From positions 1 through 38,322 of the forward strand of contig NZ_JANHOJ010000007.1 of NCBI RefSeq assembly GCF_026930145.1: DNA of 38,322 bases, in the 5' to 3' direction. The notes beneath the pieces are model-generated. The model was given only the letters and a program-made list of their open reading frames with translations. It ran no database searches and was not told the origin of the DNA. Position numbers and translations under genes: made by a program. This document shows positions 1 to 8,880 of the stretch, piece after piece (the first letter of the stretch is position 1; every line of letters begins with the position of its first letter). This DNA comes from Bartonella sp. A05. GTDB lineage: Bacteria; Pseudomonadota; Alphaproteobacteria; Rhizobiales; Rhizobiaceae.

Positions 1-1587
1 AATGCCATTTCCAACGCTAATTTTTATATCAGAAAGTGTAACAACATTAGCATTGCGTTCGTTTTTAGCATTTGGTATGAAAATGATACCATAAGATTCA
101 CGAGCACCTTTAACAGTTACTGTTGAACCATTGAGACTAATTGCATCAACTCTGCTTAGCAAACCAATTTCTGTTGCTTTCGCATGCACATTTTTAGCGT
201 CAAGATCTCCATTATTTCTTACAACAAATGCAATATTTCCTGAGGTAATAATGCTGTCTTCAGTTGTAGCGAATGTCTTTTCAGTAGTTACTGCGCTTTC
301 CGATGTCGTGAGATTAACATCACTCGACATATGGGCTTGAACTGCAGTATTACCATTATTAGTAGTAGAATGATTTTGATCTGAAGTAGCAGGAGATCCA
401 GCTTCAATTCCTGAGCGAGCAAGAACCAGATTTGCACCAGAGTTAGAAGCAGAAATGGTAGACTCTACACGCGTTTCAGTAGGTTTAAGTAGAACTCTAC
501 CTCTACTTCTATCTTGAGAAGGAAGTGCAGCTGTATCACCTGCGCGAACATTATTCACACTTGCAAGATCTTCATCTACACGTTCTGAACGAGCATTATT
601 TGGATTATTTACAGGAACTGAAGGTACGCGAGCTGCTGTTTCCGTAGTATCAGAAATCTGCCGTCCTTCTAGATCTCGGAGCTGTTTTTCCAGATTTTGC
701 ATCTCTTCTTGCAGAATTCTCTGTTCTTCCAGATTCCTTTGCCGTTTTTCCAGATTTTGCCTGTTTCCAACTAGAGTTAGTTTAAGCTCTGCTAGTTCAC
801 TCTCCTCTTGTTCTTGAGCTTTCTTCTGAGCGTCTAAAACTTTTTGTTCCATAAAAACTCGCATCCGCGCTTCCAGATTTCTACTTCGCGCTTCCAGATT
901 TTCCCCCTGTTTTGTTAGATATTTCTTTAGTTCTTCCAAATTTCTTGCTTTTTCTTCCTGAGAGTTTCTTTGAGCTGCTACAGCTTGCTGTTCTTGTTGC
1001 AGACGTTTCTGATTTGCCTTTAAAGCCTGTTCTCCGTCTTTTAGTTTAGATTCCCTAGAGAGCCTCTTTACATCTCTGTCTTCTGGATCCAAATTTAAAT
1101 GAAAATTACCTGTTCCTTCAAAATATGCTTCCAAATTTTTTTTAAAACCTGTGCCGTATTCTCGTTGTGCATATGGAAAATAGTTCTCAAAAGTTAAATT
1201 ATTTAATTTCGAATTACCATTCTTTAGTCTCCAATAATACACATAATCTTGCAAATCTGCTTGAGGATATTTTGCCTTTGTTGTATTTTTCACTGCATTA
1301 TATTCATCAATAATCGTTTTATACCCTTCTTTGTTTTTAGAAAATTCCTCATAAGACACAGGGAAAAACTTCCTAACAACTACATGAGAAACACCACCTT
1401 GTCCAGAAACACCACTTTCTTCAAAAGTGGATTGAGCCTTTTTTAGCAGATTTGAATATTCAGTATCATCTTGCGAATTTACACTTTCTGGAACTCTTAA
1501 TATAGCTCCTAACGCATAGGTTAAATTGCAACAAGAAAAGAACAAAGTGCTAGCAACTGTACATAATAATAAATCTTTTTTTAACAT
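1..1587 (-). CDS. Autotransporter-like protein, 5' part (runs off window start)
   Basis: The frame is open from ATG at 1587 to the window edge: 529 codons with no stop. AGAGGCG lies about 8 bases before the start. Residues 1-25 look like a Sec signal peptide (KK, hydrophobic run, TYA). Residues 40-165 form a globular part I do not recognise. Residues about 170-308 are very rich in E, K, Q, R and L with repeated NLE units seven residues apart, so a coiled coil. Residues 310-445 are a Ser/Thr/Asn-rich linker. From about 446 there are short alternating strands (NIAFVVRNNGDLDAKNV, then SLNGSTVTVKGA) like the beta-helix passenger of Bartonella autotransporters and of the intact gene at 9318. A C-terminal barrel is expected beyond the window but not seen. 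The family call rests on the passenger pattern and signal peptide; the coiled-coil insert is unusual. Confidence 0.7.
   Translation of the reverse strand, partial: MLKKDLLLCTVASTLFFSCCNLTYALGAILRVPESVNSQDDTEYSNLLKKAQSTFEESGVSGQGGVSHVVVRKFFPVSYEEFSKNKEGYKTIIDEYNAVKNTTKAKYPQADLQDYVYYWRLKNGNSKLNNLTFENYFPYAQREYGTGFKKNLEAYFEGTGNFHLNLDPEDRDVKRLSRESKLKDGEQALKANQKRLQQEQQAVAAQRNSQEEKARNLEELKKYLTKQGENLEARSRNLEARMRVFMEQKVLDAQKKAQEQEESELAELKLTLVGNRQNLEKRQRNLEEQRILQEEMQNLEKQLRDLEGRQISDTTETAARVPSVPVNNPNNARSERVDEDLASVNNVRAGDTAALPSQDRSRGRVLLKPTETRVESTISASNSGANLVLARSGIEAGSPATSDQNHSTTNNGNTAVQAHMSSDVNLTTSESAVTTEKTFATTEDSIITSGNIAFVVRNNGDLDAKNVHAKATEIGLLSRVDAISLNGSTVTVKGARESYGIIFIPNAKNERNANVVTLSDIKISVGNGI
664..939 (-). 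repeat. Degenerate heptad-coding repeats (NLE units) in the coiled coil
   Basis: Within the autotransporter-like gene the coding strand repeats AATCTGGAA about seven times. These give NLE or DLE at residues 217, 230, 237, 278, 285, 298 and 305. Three pairs are exactly seven residues apart (230/237, 278/285, 298/305), as expected for coiled-coil heptads. Near-identical DNA around 230-240 (AATCTGGAAGCGCG twice) points to recent local duplication. Confidence 0.7.
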
Positions 1588-2210
1588 AGACACGCCTCTA
1601 ATATTACTCCCTTTATTGATAACGACTACTAGGGAGGTATTTAAATCATCAGAGGATGTTTAAATCATTATGTTATTTATGTAAAGTTAAAATCGATACG
1701 TATTGTTCTTATTATATTTTTTATATGTGTTTATATTGCATGATTATATGTTATAACGTTTTTAATTGCTTGTAGCGCTTTTTATCTAAAAATTTGTTTC
1801 GGATGTGCTATTTTTAAAAACTTGTATAGAGGCTTAACAATATTGTTTAGCACAATTTTTTGTACGACTGCATCAATACTCAAAATACCTTCAATTAAAC
1901 TACTCTATAGAATCACGATGAAGTACACTTCGCAATTTTGGTTTTTTTATCATGTTAGTTTTCTATGAAAGGAAATGGCTCAACATAAATAATATTGTGC
2001 AACAAATTTGCTCATGTGCAGAAACAGTAATATACATGATGCATTGATAAGGATTGCCTCTATCATTTTCAAAGTCATTGGTATCTCAAATGATAGCAAA
2101 CATTAAACACTGATAGATAATTTGTGCTTGTGTTGTAAATACAAAAATTGCAACATCTGCTGCAAATTTCTGATAACGATGGAAGAGTGGACCTTATGCA
2201 TTTTCATCAT
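1588..2210. other. Gene-free AT-rich stretch
   Basis: This is the 5' flank of the minus-strand autotransporter-like gene. It has stops in all frames and no recognisable protein, RNA gene or strong terminator. It presumably holds that gene's promoter, but I could not pick a convincing -35/-10 pair. Confidence 0.5.
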
Positions 2211-2384
2211 TTAATTTTGTAGATTTTTGATAATGGCAATAACTATTTTCTTACATTTTAAATAATTTTCAAAGATATTGAGATAACAGCATTCGTTCTG
2301 TTGGTTGCTTCCAAACGAATTCATGATACACTTTTGTTGTATGTGTTTAAATAGACATTCAAAAGCGGCATTATCTCGCTTTGA
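2211..2384 (-). pseudogene. Possible IS3-type transposase C-terminal remnant
   Basis: A start-less minus-strand frame of 57 codons ends at TAA 2211-2213. It opens SKRDNAAFECLFKHIQQKCI, close to the IS3/rve integrase signature (S-x-x-x-DNA-x-x-E-x-x-F-x-x-L-K), which carries the last acidic residue of the DDE triad. The following segment, with LNIFENYL and KNL, has the spacing of the usual YIE-xYN-R-x-H-x-AI-x-L-xP tail. No N-terminal half, D-D residues or terminal inverted repeats were found. The match was made by eye, so this is a probable relic of an insertion sequence between the two neighbouring genes. Confidence 0.45.
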
Positions 2385-2394
2385 TAGTTTTCAC

Positions 2395-3513
2395 TTAGAA
2401 ATTACTACAACTAGTGGAAAATTGCGTATCTTCTCCTATGATGCCAAGATCTTTTATCAAAAGTGGCCTTCCTATTTCTCCATTATAAGCTTTAACATGA
2501 ATATCTTTTCCTTTTACATCTATGAGATAGTAGTCCCCATTGAATAATGCACCAGCTGTGTATACAGGTATATTTCCAAAAACTTTGTCATTTTTTGCAC
2601 GGCAATAAGCTTGATAATGCGTGTGCCCTACGAATATTGCTTTTACTTGATGAGACATAATGATTGATTTAAAGACAGATAGATCTCTAGCGTTTTTTGT
2701 ATGAATAAAGTGTGATTCACCATCAATAGAAGCTGGGCGAGCATCATGGAAGTTTATAATTGTTACCTTTCCTCTGGCATCAGCATTTTCTAAATCTTTT
2801 TTTAACCAATTTAGAGATTTAGTTATGGACACTTGAGTGTATTGTTCCTTCAAGTGAACTTTATAGCTTGGATGATTATGAAGTTGTACATAATGAATAT
2901 CTTCATAATCCCATGAATAACTTAAACTCCCTTTTATAAAATGCATGGTTCCACCCGAGGTAGTGGTTGAACTCTCTATGACGTCTGCATTAAAATGAGA
3001 TAAATCATTACTGTATTTTTTGATTTCCGATAACATTCTTTTAATTGCACTTATAGCACACGCATCTTTATAAAGATTAGATGTTTCAGGAATTGCACAG
3101 TTACCAACATTATTGGCGTAATCATGATTTCCTAGCCCTTCATATACAGGCGCACCAAGGCTTTTATATAGATTTGTATAATCGTTATAGTTTTTCTGCT
3201 GACCAGACTCAGTCAAGTCGCCATTGACGATATAAAACACAGCTTTATGTGACTTTATCGTATGAGCAACCTGTTTATTGATCGCTATCCATGGAATCCG
3301 ATTAGATTCCGCATTAGAATCGCCCGAGTTCAAACGCCATGGTTGCGGATCAGCCATGATGATAGCGGTGTAGTTCTTGACGGAAGGTTTTCTTTTCACA
3401 TCAGCGGTTACTGATACAAGATATCTCAATTCATCACCATTTTCAGGAAAAAGTCTTAGACAGCCAGAGACGATAAAAGGAATCAAAGTGATTGCAGCAT
3501 ATTTATATTTCAT
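2395..3513 (-). CDS. Secreted calcineurin-like metallophosphoesterase lipoprotein
   Basis: A predicted phosphoesterase of 372 residues with a two-metal centre. The start is placed at ATG 3513, ten bases after AGGAG. From there the protein begins MKYKYAAITLIPFIVSGC, a signal peptide ending in a lipobox (V-S-G-C18); the longer frame from 3579 would bury this signal. Metal-binding motifs come in the family order: ADPQ (D55), GDL (D99), GNHD (129-131), a lone H in NFHD (H256) and GHTH (296-299). The product should be membrane-anchored and act outside the cytoplasm. The substrate is unknown: nucleotides, phospholipids or phosphoproteins are all possible. It stands alone, with no operon partner. 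Confidence 0.75.
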   Translation of the reverse strand: MKYKYAAITLIPFIVSGCLRLFPENGDELRYLVSVTADVKRKPSVKNYTAIIMADPQPWRLNSGDSNAESNRIPWIAINKQVAHTIKSHKAVFYIVNGDLTESGQQKNYNDYTNLYKSLGAPVYEGLGNHDYANNVGNCAIPETSNLYKDACAISAIKRMLSEIKKYSNDLSHFNADVIESSTTTSGGTMHFIKGSLSYSWDYEDIHYVQLHNHPSYKVHLKEQYTQVSITKSLNWLKKDLENADARGKVTIINFHDARPASIDGESHFIHTKNARDLSVFKSIIMSHQVKAIFVGHTHYQAYCRAKNDKVFGNIPVYTAGALFNGDYYLIDVKGKDIHVKAYNGEIGRPLLIKDLGIIGEDTQFSTSCSNF

Positions 3514-4297
3514 AAAGGCATAAGCTCCTAAAAACATTACGTATTTATAATGGTGCGGCAAAAAGTTTTTTGAAATCAATTTTATTCATGGTTTTTTGAT
3601 TGATAATAGATAAAAAATTCTACCAAATGATATTATTTTGTGTATTAAAATTCAAAAATGGCTCAAAATGCGATAGAGTGCTGAATTTGCAATATGGTTC
3701 AAAGGTCATGATCTGGTAAAACTAACGCTATTATTCTGTCAAATCATTGATGGTCACATTATGCAAAATTTGTGAAAATAGTGACGATGAAATTTGTTAT
3801 CATTAAGTTAAAAAGTTATTACGATATTAATATCTATTGTTGGTTATGGCTAAGGTTCCATTCATTGTGATCCTTTGATACCAAGCTTTTTATCCCTTTA
3901 TAAGTTTTTAGTTTTGTTATATGACTTGTTTCAAACGTGCTAATGCAATGAAAAATTATCAAGAAGAGACAGAAAATTTGTTGGTGTTAATGGATAGTAA
4001 AAGCTTGATAAACGAGGGGTGCTTCTATCAATAGAAACATTAGTGAGAGACAAAAACACTTTCCCTTACGGAGCGCTTCGAGGTTATTATGTGCGAACAG
4101 TCTAAAATTGATAAAAGTATTCAATTTATTAATGTAGACACTCAAAGAGTTAAGAATGAAAATTAGTTTTTCATGATAAAAAGTGCATGAAATAATATAA
4201 TGAAATGATAATAACGCTTAGGTTTTCTGTTTTGGCTTTTCGTATATTTTGTTCTTTTTGTTCGCTGTATTTTGTATGTAGGGCGCAAAACAAAATT
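3514..4297. other. Gene-free stretch between phosphoesterase and tRNA-Gln
   Basis: No recognisable gene. A 37-codon ATG frame at 3921-4034 (plus) has no ribosome binding site or similarity I recognise. A minus-strand frame starting at 4357 only reads through the tRNA. The promoter of the phosphoesterase gene must lie in the part near 3520-3700. Confidence 0.5.
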
Positions 4298-4371
4298 TGG
4301 CTGGGGAACTTGGATTCGAACCAAGATTGACGGAGTCAGAGTCCGCTGTTCTACCATTAAACTATTCCCCA
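4298..4371 (-). tRNA. tRNA-Gln (anticodon CTG), CCA encoded
   Basis: The minus strand folds into a full cloverleaf. The acceptor arm is TGGGGAA paired with TTCCCCA, followed by discriminator G and an encoded CCA (4298-4300). The anticodon stem is GCGGA/TCCGT with loop CTCTGAC, placing CTG at positions 34-36, which reads the glutamine codon CAG. The T arm carries GGTTCGAATCC. The gene lies about 70 bases downstream of the siderophore ABC operon on the same strand. Confidence 0.96.
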
Positions 4372-4439
4372 GAACGAGGATTTTATTGTTTCTAGCAGAT
4401 TTTGAAGTGCGTGCAAGCGCAAAAAAGAATCTTTAGAAT

Positions 4440-5198
4440 TTATTGATAATAAAGTGCGATTGGGATATTGTTTATTGTTGTAATTTGAATATCTGTATCG
4501 TAAATGTCTTTGAGAATCTCTGGTTGCATAATTTCTTTAGGACTTCCGCAATAAGCTGCTTTCCCATCTTTAAGTGCAATGATTATATCTGAGTAAGATG
4601 ATGCAAAATTGATATCATGCATGACAATAAGAATAGTTTTGTTTAGCTCATTGGCTGTGCGACGTAATTGTTTCATCATGGATACAGAGTGTTTCATATC
4701 AAGATTGTTCAATGGTTCGTCCAATAGCAAATAATCTGTATCTTGACAGATGACCATTGCGATGAAAGCTCTTTGGCGCTGTCCTCCAGAAATTTCATCT
4801 AAAAAGCGCATTTTTAAATCTTCTAAACCGAGATATTGGATAGCGTTATCAATAAATTTCTTATCTTCATTTGTATATCTGCCTTTAGAATAAGGATAAC
4901 GTCCGAAACTAACTAAATCATGTACAGTTAGACGAACAGATAAAGGATTATCTTGACGCAGAAGTGAGAGTTTTTTAGCTAAAACATCGTATGACGTTTG
5001 GTGAATATCAATATCGTCAATGTTAATAGTGCCTTGATCCTTTGGCAGAAGACGTCTGATCATCATTAAAAGGGTTGATTTTCCAGAACCATTTGGACCA
5101 ATGAGAGAAATAATTCCTCCTTTTGGAAGACGAAGACATAAATCATCAATAATCAATCTAGAACCATAAGCTTTGGAAAGATTATTGATTTCAATCAT
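4440..5198 (-). CDS. Siderophore ABC transporter, ATP-binding protein
   Basis: A 252-residue ATPase of the FepC/FatE/CeuD type that powers Fe-siderophore import through the inner membrane. Walker A is GPNGSGKST (34-42), the Q-loop is Q82, the signature is SGGQ (137-140), Walker B is LLLDEP (157-162), followed by a D-loop and the H-loop in IVMHD. The start is ATG 5198, whose ATGA overlaps the stop of the upstream permease (TGA 5197-5195) and is preceded by AAGGA; a longer in-frame start at 5246 lies inside the permease and is unlikely. It is the last gene of the operon. No terminator hairpin with a U-tract was seen before the tRNA. Confidence 0.93.
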   Translation of the reverse strand: MIEINNLSKAYGSRLIIDDLCLRLPKGGIISLIGPNGSGKSTLLMMIRRLLPKDQGTINIDDIDIHQTSYDVLAKKLSLLRQDNPLSVRLTVHDLVSFGRYPYSKGRYTNEDKKFIDNAIQYLGLEDLKMRFLDEISGGQRQRAFIAMVICQDTDYLLLDEPLNNLDMKHSVSMMKQLRRTANELNKTILIVMHDINFASSYSDIIIALKDGKAAYCGSPKEIMQPEILKDIYDTDIQITTINNIPIALYYQ

Positions 5199-6145
5199 TT
5201 TACTTTTTCCTTCATCAATAGAGTTAAGAAGACAATTCCGCCACAAAATTCAATAATGAAACTCAAGCGTCCTGCCATATGAAAAATTTGTTCTAAAATA
5301 AATTGTCCACCAACCAAACAAATGATTGCTAATAATATTGCAATTGGCACAACAACACTGTGTTTTGATTGAGGCGAAATTGCATAAGAAAGATTGGCAA
5401 CTAACAGCCCAAAAAAAGTAACTGGCCCGACAAGTACTGTGGAAATGGATACTAAAATAGAAACAAAAATAAGAATAACTGTTGCATTTTTTTGATAGTC
5501 AACGCCAATATTGATCGCAGCTTCTCGTCCGAGAGCAATGGCGTCAAAAAGATGTCGATAGCGCCAACCAATCAGACTAATGATTATGACAACAATTGTA
5601 GTAAAATTTATTAATGATGTATTAAATTTATTAAAATTTGCAAACATGATGTCTGTTAAATACATCACTTGATCTGGATTGAGTTGCAATTGCATAAACA
5701 TGCGTAAGCTGAAAAAAAATCCACCAAAAATGACACCAATCAGCAGAGTAAGATGAATCCCCTTAAGGCTTCCTGAAAACAACCAGCTAAAAAGACTTAT
5801 TGCAAAAATAATTAAAATGAAAACTTCAAGAATAAATTGTCCCTCTGCATTCAAAAATGGCAAAGAAAAAGAGCCAATAAAGTAAAGAGCCATCGTTTTG
5901 ATTAAAATATAAAGCTGATCAAAGCCCATAATAGAGGGGGTAAGGAGCCGATTATTAATGATGGTTTGAAATAGAACAGTAGAAACAGCGATTGTATATG
6001 CAATAAGAACCAGAGAGATCAGTTTTGTCAAACGAAATGGCCATGTATAAACATTCACATTCCATGTCATATAAAGACACACCACGACACATACACTGAG
6101 CGCAAGTGTTGTCAGTAAAAGCGGGGTTGCTTTTTGATTATCCAA
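5195..6145 (-). CDS. Siderophore ABC transporter permease (FecCD family), second subunit
   Basis: A 316-residue, almost wholly hydrophobic protein with eight to ten membrane segments, of the FecCD/BtuC permease family. The central GREAAINIGVDYQK segment matches the family's cytoplasmic coupling region that meets the ATPase. The predicted start is an unusual TTG at 6145, supported by GGAGAA eight bases upstream and by an 8-bp overlap with the preceding permease gene; the first in-frame ATG would remove the first membrane segment. It forms a heterodimer with the upstream permease. Its stop overlaps the ATPase start, so translation is probably coupled. Confidence 0.9.
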   Translation of the reverse strand: MDNQKATPLLLTTLALSVCVVVCLYMTWNVNVYTWPFRLTKLISLVLIAYTIAVSTVLFQTIINNRLLTPSIMGFDQLYILIKTMALYFIGSFSLPFLNAEGQFILEVFILIIFAISLFSWLFSGSLKGIHLTLLIGVIFGGFFFSLRMFMQLQLNPDQVMYLTDIMFANFNKFNTSLINFTTIVVIIISLIGWRYRHLFDAIALGREAAINIGVDYQKNATVILIFVSILVSISTVLVGPVTFFGLLVANLSYAISPQSKHSVVVPIAILLAIICLVGGQFILEQIFHMAGRLSFIIEFCGGIVFLTLLMKEKVK

Positions 6146-7094
6146 GACGCTTTCTCCAGCGTAAAAGAAGTATAATGAAAATAAAACTACCTATAACTCC
6201 CATCGTGGTGCTGATGGGAATTTCAAAAGAATGATTTATCGTACGTCCTAAAAGATCACAGATCAATACCATTCCTGCTCCACTGATTGCGACCCAAGGA
6301 GCAGTATGGCGCATATTATCGCCTATGAAATTTGAAACGATGTTTGGAATAATTAGTCCAACAAAAGGGATACGCCCGACTGTACAGACAACCAAAGCAG
6401 TAATTGATGCAATAATAAAGAGACCAAAGAACACGACAGTACGATGATTGAGTCCAAGATTTCTAGTTAAATCTTCTCCAAGACTAGCCACTGTAAAATG
6501 ATTAGCGGAAAAATAAGCCAAGATACACAAGGGAAGAGATAGCCATAGAAGTTCGTATTTGCCTTCTAGAATCATTGAAAAACTGCCAAATAAATAAGCT
6601 TGCAGGGAAGGGAGTAACATTTCATGATCTGCAAGAGCATTGGTTAAAGAACCAATAACATAGCCCAGCATAATTCCAGTGAGTGGCACAATGAGTGCAG
6701 ATTTAAAAGAAATGTGATGCAATAAAAACATAAAAATTAATGTACCAGTCATGGCAAAAATTGTGGCAATGGCCATTTTCCCAAGAACAGGTATATCAGG
6801 AACAAAAATCATGACAAAAAGAATACCAAACGCTGCAGATTCAACAGTTCCTGCGGTTGAAGGTGCTACAAAGCGATTACGCGTTAACAGCTGCATAATC
6901 ATGCCTGAAAGTGCAAGTCCCATGCCTACCAAAAGCACTGCTACTGTGCGGGGAATGCGCGTTTTCCAGAAGAGAAGCCATGCACTCGGATCACCAGATA
7001 ACAGTTTAGAAGGTGTGACATCAGAGTAACCAACGAAGATGCTAAGAATAGAAAGTAGAGTAATGACCGTTACGGCTATCCAGTAATTTTTCAC
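6138..7094 (-). CDS. Siderophore ABC transporter permease (FecCD family), first subunit
   Basis: A 318-residue integral membrane protein of the FecCD family and partner of the permease that follows. It has the typical N-terminal membrane helix, then TRIPRTVAVLLVGMGLALSG, the conserved R-[IL]-PR-x-x-x-x-x-x-x-G-x-x-L-x-x-SG motif of this family, and the GLIIPNIVS region near the C-terminus (consensus GLI-x-PHI-x-R). The start is GTG 7094; there is no nearby in-frame ATG and only a weak GAG upstream. The 83-base gap to the binding-protein gene has no strong terminator, so the four genes probably form one transcript. Confidence 0.9.
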   Translation of the reverse strand: MKNYWIAVTVITLLSILSIFVGYSDVTPSKLLSGDPSAWLLFWKTRIPRTVAVLLVGMGLALSGMIMQLLTRNRFVAPSTAGTVESAAFGILFVMIFVPDIPVLGKMAIATIFAMTGTLIFMFLLHHISFKSALIVPLTGIMLGYVIGSLTNALADHEMLLPSLQAYLFGSFSMILEGKYELLWLSLPLCILAYFSANHFTVASLGEDLTRNLGLNHRTVVFFGLFIIASITALVVCTVGRIPFVGLIIPNIVSNFIGDNMRHTAPWVAISGAGMVLICDLLGRTINHSFEIPISTTMGVIGSFIFIILLLRWRKRLG

Positions 7095-7177
7095 ATTAAA
7101 CTCGTTTTAAAGGAAAGAACAGTAGAGATTATTCATAAAACAACCTCCACTATTAATTTTTATTTATCGCAAGAAAA

Positions 7178-8116
7178 TTATTCGCTTTTTGCGAAGATTT
7201 CAGCGAGTTCTTTAGCTGTTGTGTACAACCCTGTTAGTCCACCAAGAGCTCGATACCAGCTCCAAGATTCTAGGTATATAATTTGATTTTTCTTTCCAGC
7301 TGTTGTGCGCATAATGAGCTCATTGTCGAGTAGCTGAGCTGCAGATTGTCCTTCTCTTTCAACCGCTGCATCCCGATCAACGACCAATAACCAATCAGGA
7401 TTCGTTTCGAGAATAAATTCAGGAGAAACAATCTGTCCATGTCTTTGCACAGTCAATTTATCGGTTGCAGGAGCAATTCCATAGCCAGAATGGAAGATAT
7501 CAAAACGCGATTGAGGACCCAAAGCACTTATTTTTCCCCCAGAGGTCATAAGGACAAGCGCTGTGCCTTTCCCTTTGGTCACTTTACGAACCATTTCTAA
7601 ATTTTCATGGAGTTTTGCGATCTCTTGTTCAGCTTCTTTTTCTTTGTCAAAAAGTTTTCCAAGAATGGTGATGTTGCGCTCAATATTTTGAAGAGTATTT
7701 TTGTATTCTATTGTCATATCAATAGTAGGAGCGATTTTTGATAAATCTGCATATTTAGACCGTACACGTGAAGAAATGAGAATGAGGTCGGGACGGAATT
7801 CAGCGATTTTCTCATAATTGGGTTCAAAAAGAGTACCAATTTTTTCATATTTATCATCATTAAAATGTTCTAAATATGCTGGTTTTTTTCCTTCAGGAAC
7901 ACCGATCGTGGTTGTAATGCCAAGGTGATCCATATTGTCAAGTGCAGTAACGTCAAACACAACAATTTTTTTAGGGTTTTTAGAAACAGTCGTTGTTCCT
8001 GAAGCATGCTCAATAGTTACGGTTGCATGTGTATTTGCATTTACCCATGGGGAAGTTGCAAAAATTACCGCAGCAGCCAAAATAGATGCTACCCATCTGA
8101 TATATTTTGTGGTCAT
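7178..8116 (-). CDS. Siderophore-binding periplasmic protein (FatB/CeuE/YclQ type)
   Basis: A 312-residue solute-binding protein of the Peripla_BP_2 (helical backbone) class. Residues 1-28 are a Sec signal peptide ending in the WVNA region. The mature part begins with a strand and KKIVVFDVTALDNMDHLG, close to the start of CeuE/YclQ-type proteins, which bind iron with catecholate siderophores such as petrobactin or enterobactin breakdown products. The start is ATG 8116 with AAAAGGA eight bases upstream; the TTG codon just before it is not preferred. It is the first gene of the operon and delivers cargo to the two permeases. Which siderophore it binds cannot be told. No outer-membrane receptor is in the window. 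Confidence 0.9.
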   Translation of the reverse strand: MTTKYIRWVASILAAAVIFATSPWVNANTHATVTIEHASGTTTVSKNPKKIVVFDVTALDNMDHLGITTTIGVPEGKKPAYLEHFNDDKYEKIGTLFEPNYEKIAEFRPDLILISSRVRSKYADLSKIAPTIDMTIEYKNTLQNIERNITILGKLFDKEKEAEQEIAKLHENLEMVRKVTKGKGTALVLMTSGGKISALGPQSRFDIFHSGYGIAPATDKLTVQRHGQIVSPEFILETNPDWLLVVDRDAAVEREGQSAAQLLDNELIMRTTAGKKNQIIYLESWSWYRALGGLTGLYTTAKELAEIFAKSE

Positions 8117-8247
8117 CAATTTTATCCTTTTATCTCAAAAATACTACAGAAATTTTATAGAGTAAAAATATCAACTTTAATAGTTTTTTTTACACATAAT
8201 GTCATTAAATACACTATGTTACAAGATTGTCTAAAAATTGCTGAATT

Positions 8248-8276
8248 ATTTTGAACGGCATTTTTAAATTCAAAAT
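8248..8276. promoter_or_regulatory. Inverted repeat upstream of the siderophore operon
   Basis: ATTTTGAA (8248-8255) and TTCAAAAT (8269-8276) form a perfect 8-bp inverted repeat with a 13-base spacer, about 130 bases before the binding-protein start. A second palindrome, CTTTCTAAGAAAG, lies at 8340-8352. Neither is a clear Fur, RirA or Irr box. They are candidate operators only. Confidence 0.3.
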
Positions 8277-8619
8277 GGTATGTAAAATTTAATTCGAACT
8301 TTTCTTGTCTTTATATTTATCCATATCTTTGCAAGCTTTCTTTCTAAGAAAGTTTACGAAAAGACTATGGTTAGAATATTTAAAAGGAAGTATGTGTATT
8401 GACGTGATGTTTTTTACAAAATGATAAGTTAATGCGCTGATGCTTAAGGTATCTAAATTCTTTGGTGAAAATGTGCTATCTTAAATCAATGTTGTGATAA
8501 TCAAATGCAAGGTAACTAGAAGAAATATATCGGTTAAATCATTCTGTTGTGCAACATTACAATAGAGATCCAAAGTTTCTTTTAAGCATCATTGAGCAGA
8601 ATAGTGTAAGGTCAAAATA

Positions 8620-8880
8620 TAGTTGTTCGGGCAATGGGTATAGGCAAGGGGTATAAGAGTAAATTTCGGTTAAAGTTAAAATTTGAAACTTAGGAGGATC
8701 TGGCTCAGCGAAAGGAAATGTTGTTTTGAATGACATGACCATTGAGGCTATGAAGATAGATCGTTGGATTGACGTTAAAGCTATGATGAAGAATTTGAGA
8801 CGAGTGCTAGTTCGATTGATGCTGAGGTAGGTATTTTGAAAAGGAAGAAAAAGCTTAATAATACCAAATCAGAGGATCAT
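8620..8880 (+). pseudogene. Autotransporter passenger remnant
   Basis: The plus strand at 8708-8755 reads AKGNVVLNDMTIEAMK, matching the repeat style of the intact autotransporter (KQGSITLNDVTIT). Just before, in a broken frame, is KYSCSGNGYRQG, resembling the conserved cysteine segment near the passenger N-terminus (VYQCSTGK in the intact gene). Stops and frame changes interrupt the segment throughout. It lies 440 bases or more before the intact gene in the same orientation and is best read as the remains of a related gene. The boundaries are approximate. Confidence 0.45.

Noticed and set aside
2305-2547. 80-codon plus-strand frame
   Set aside because: It lies antisense to the phosphoesterase 3' end and the transposase-like remnant; no evidence of its own.
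3921-4034. 37-codon plus-strand ATG frame
   Set aside because: No ribosome binding site and no similarity.
4163-4357. 64-codon minus-strand frame
   Set aside because: Its first half is the tRNA-Gln gene read as protein.
4385-4439. Possible terminator after the siderophore operon
   Set aside because: The small TGCG/CGCA stem has its T-run before rather than after the hairpin in the direction of transcription.
8557-8742. 61-codon minus-strand frame
   Set aside because: It is antisense to the autotransporter debris read on the plus strand.
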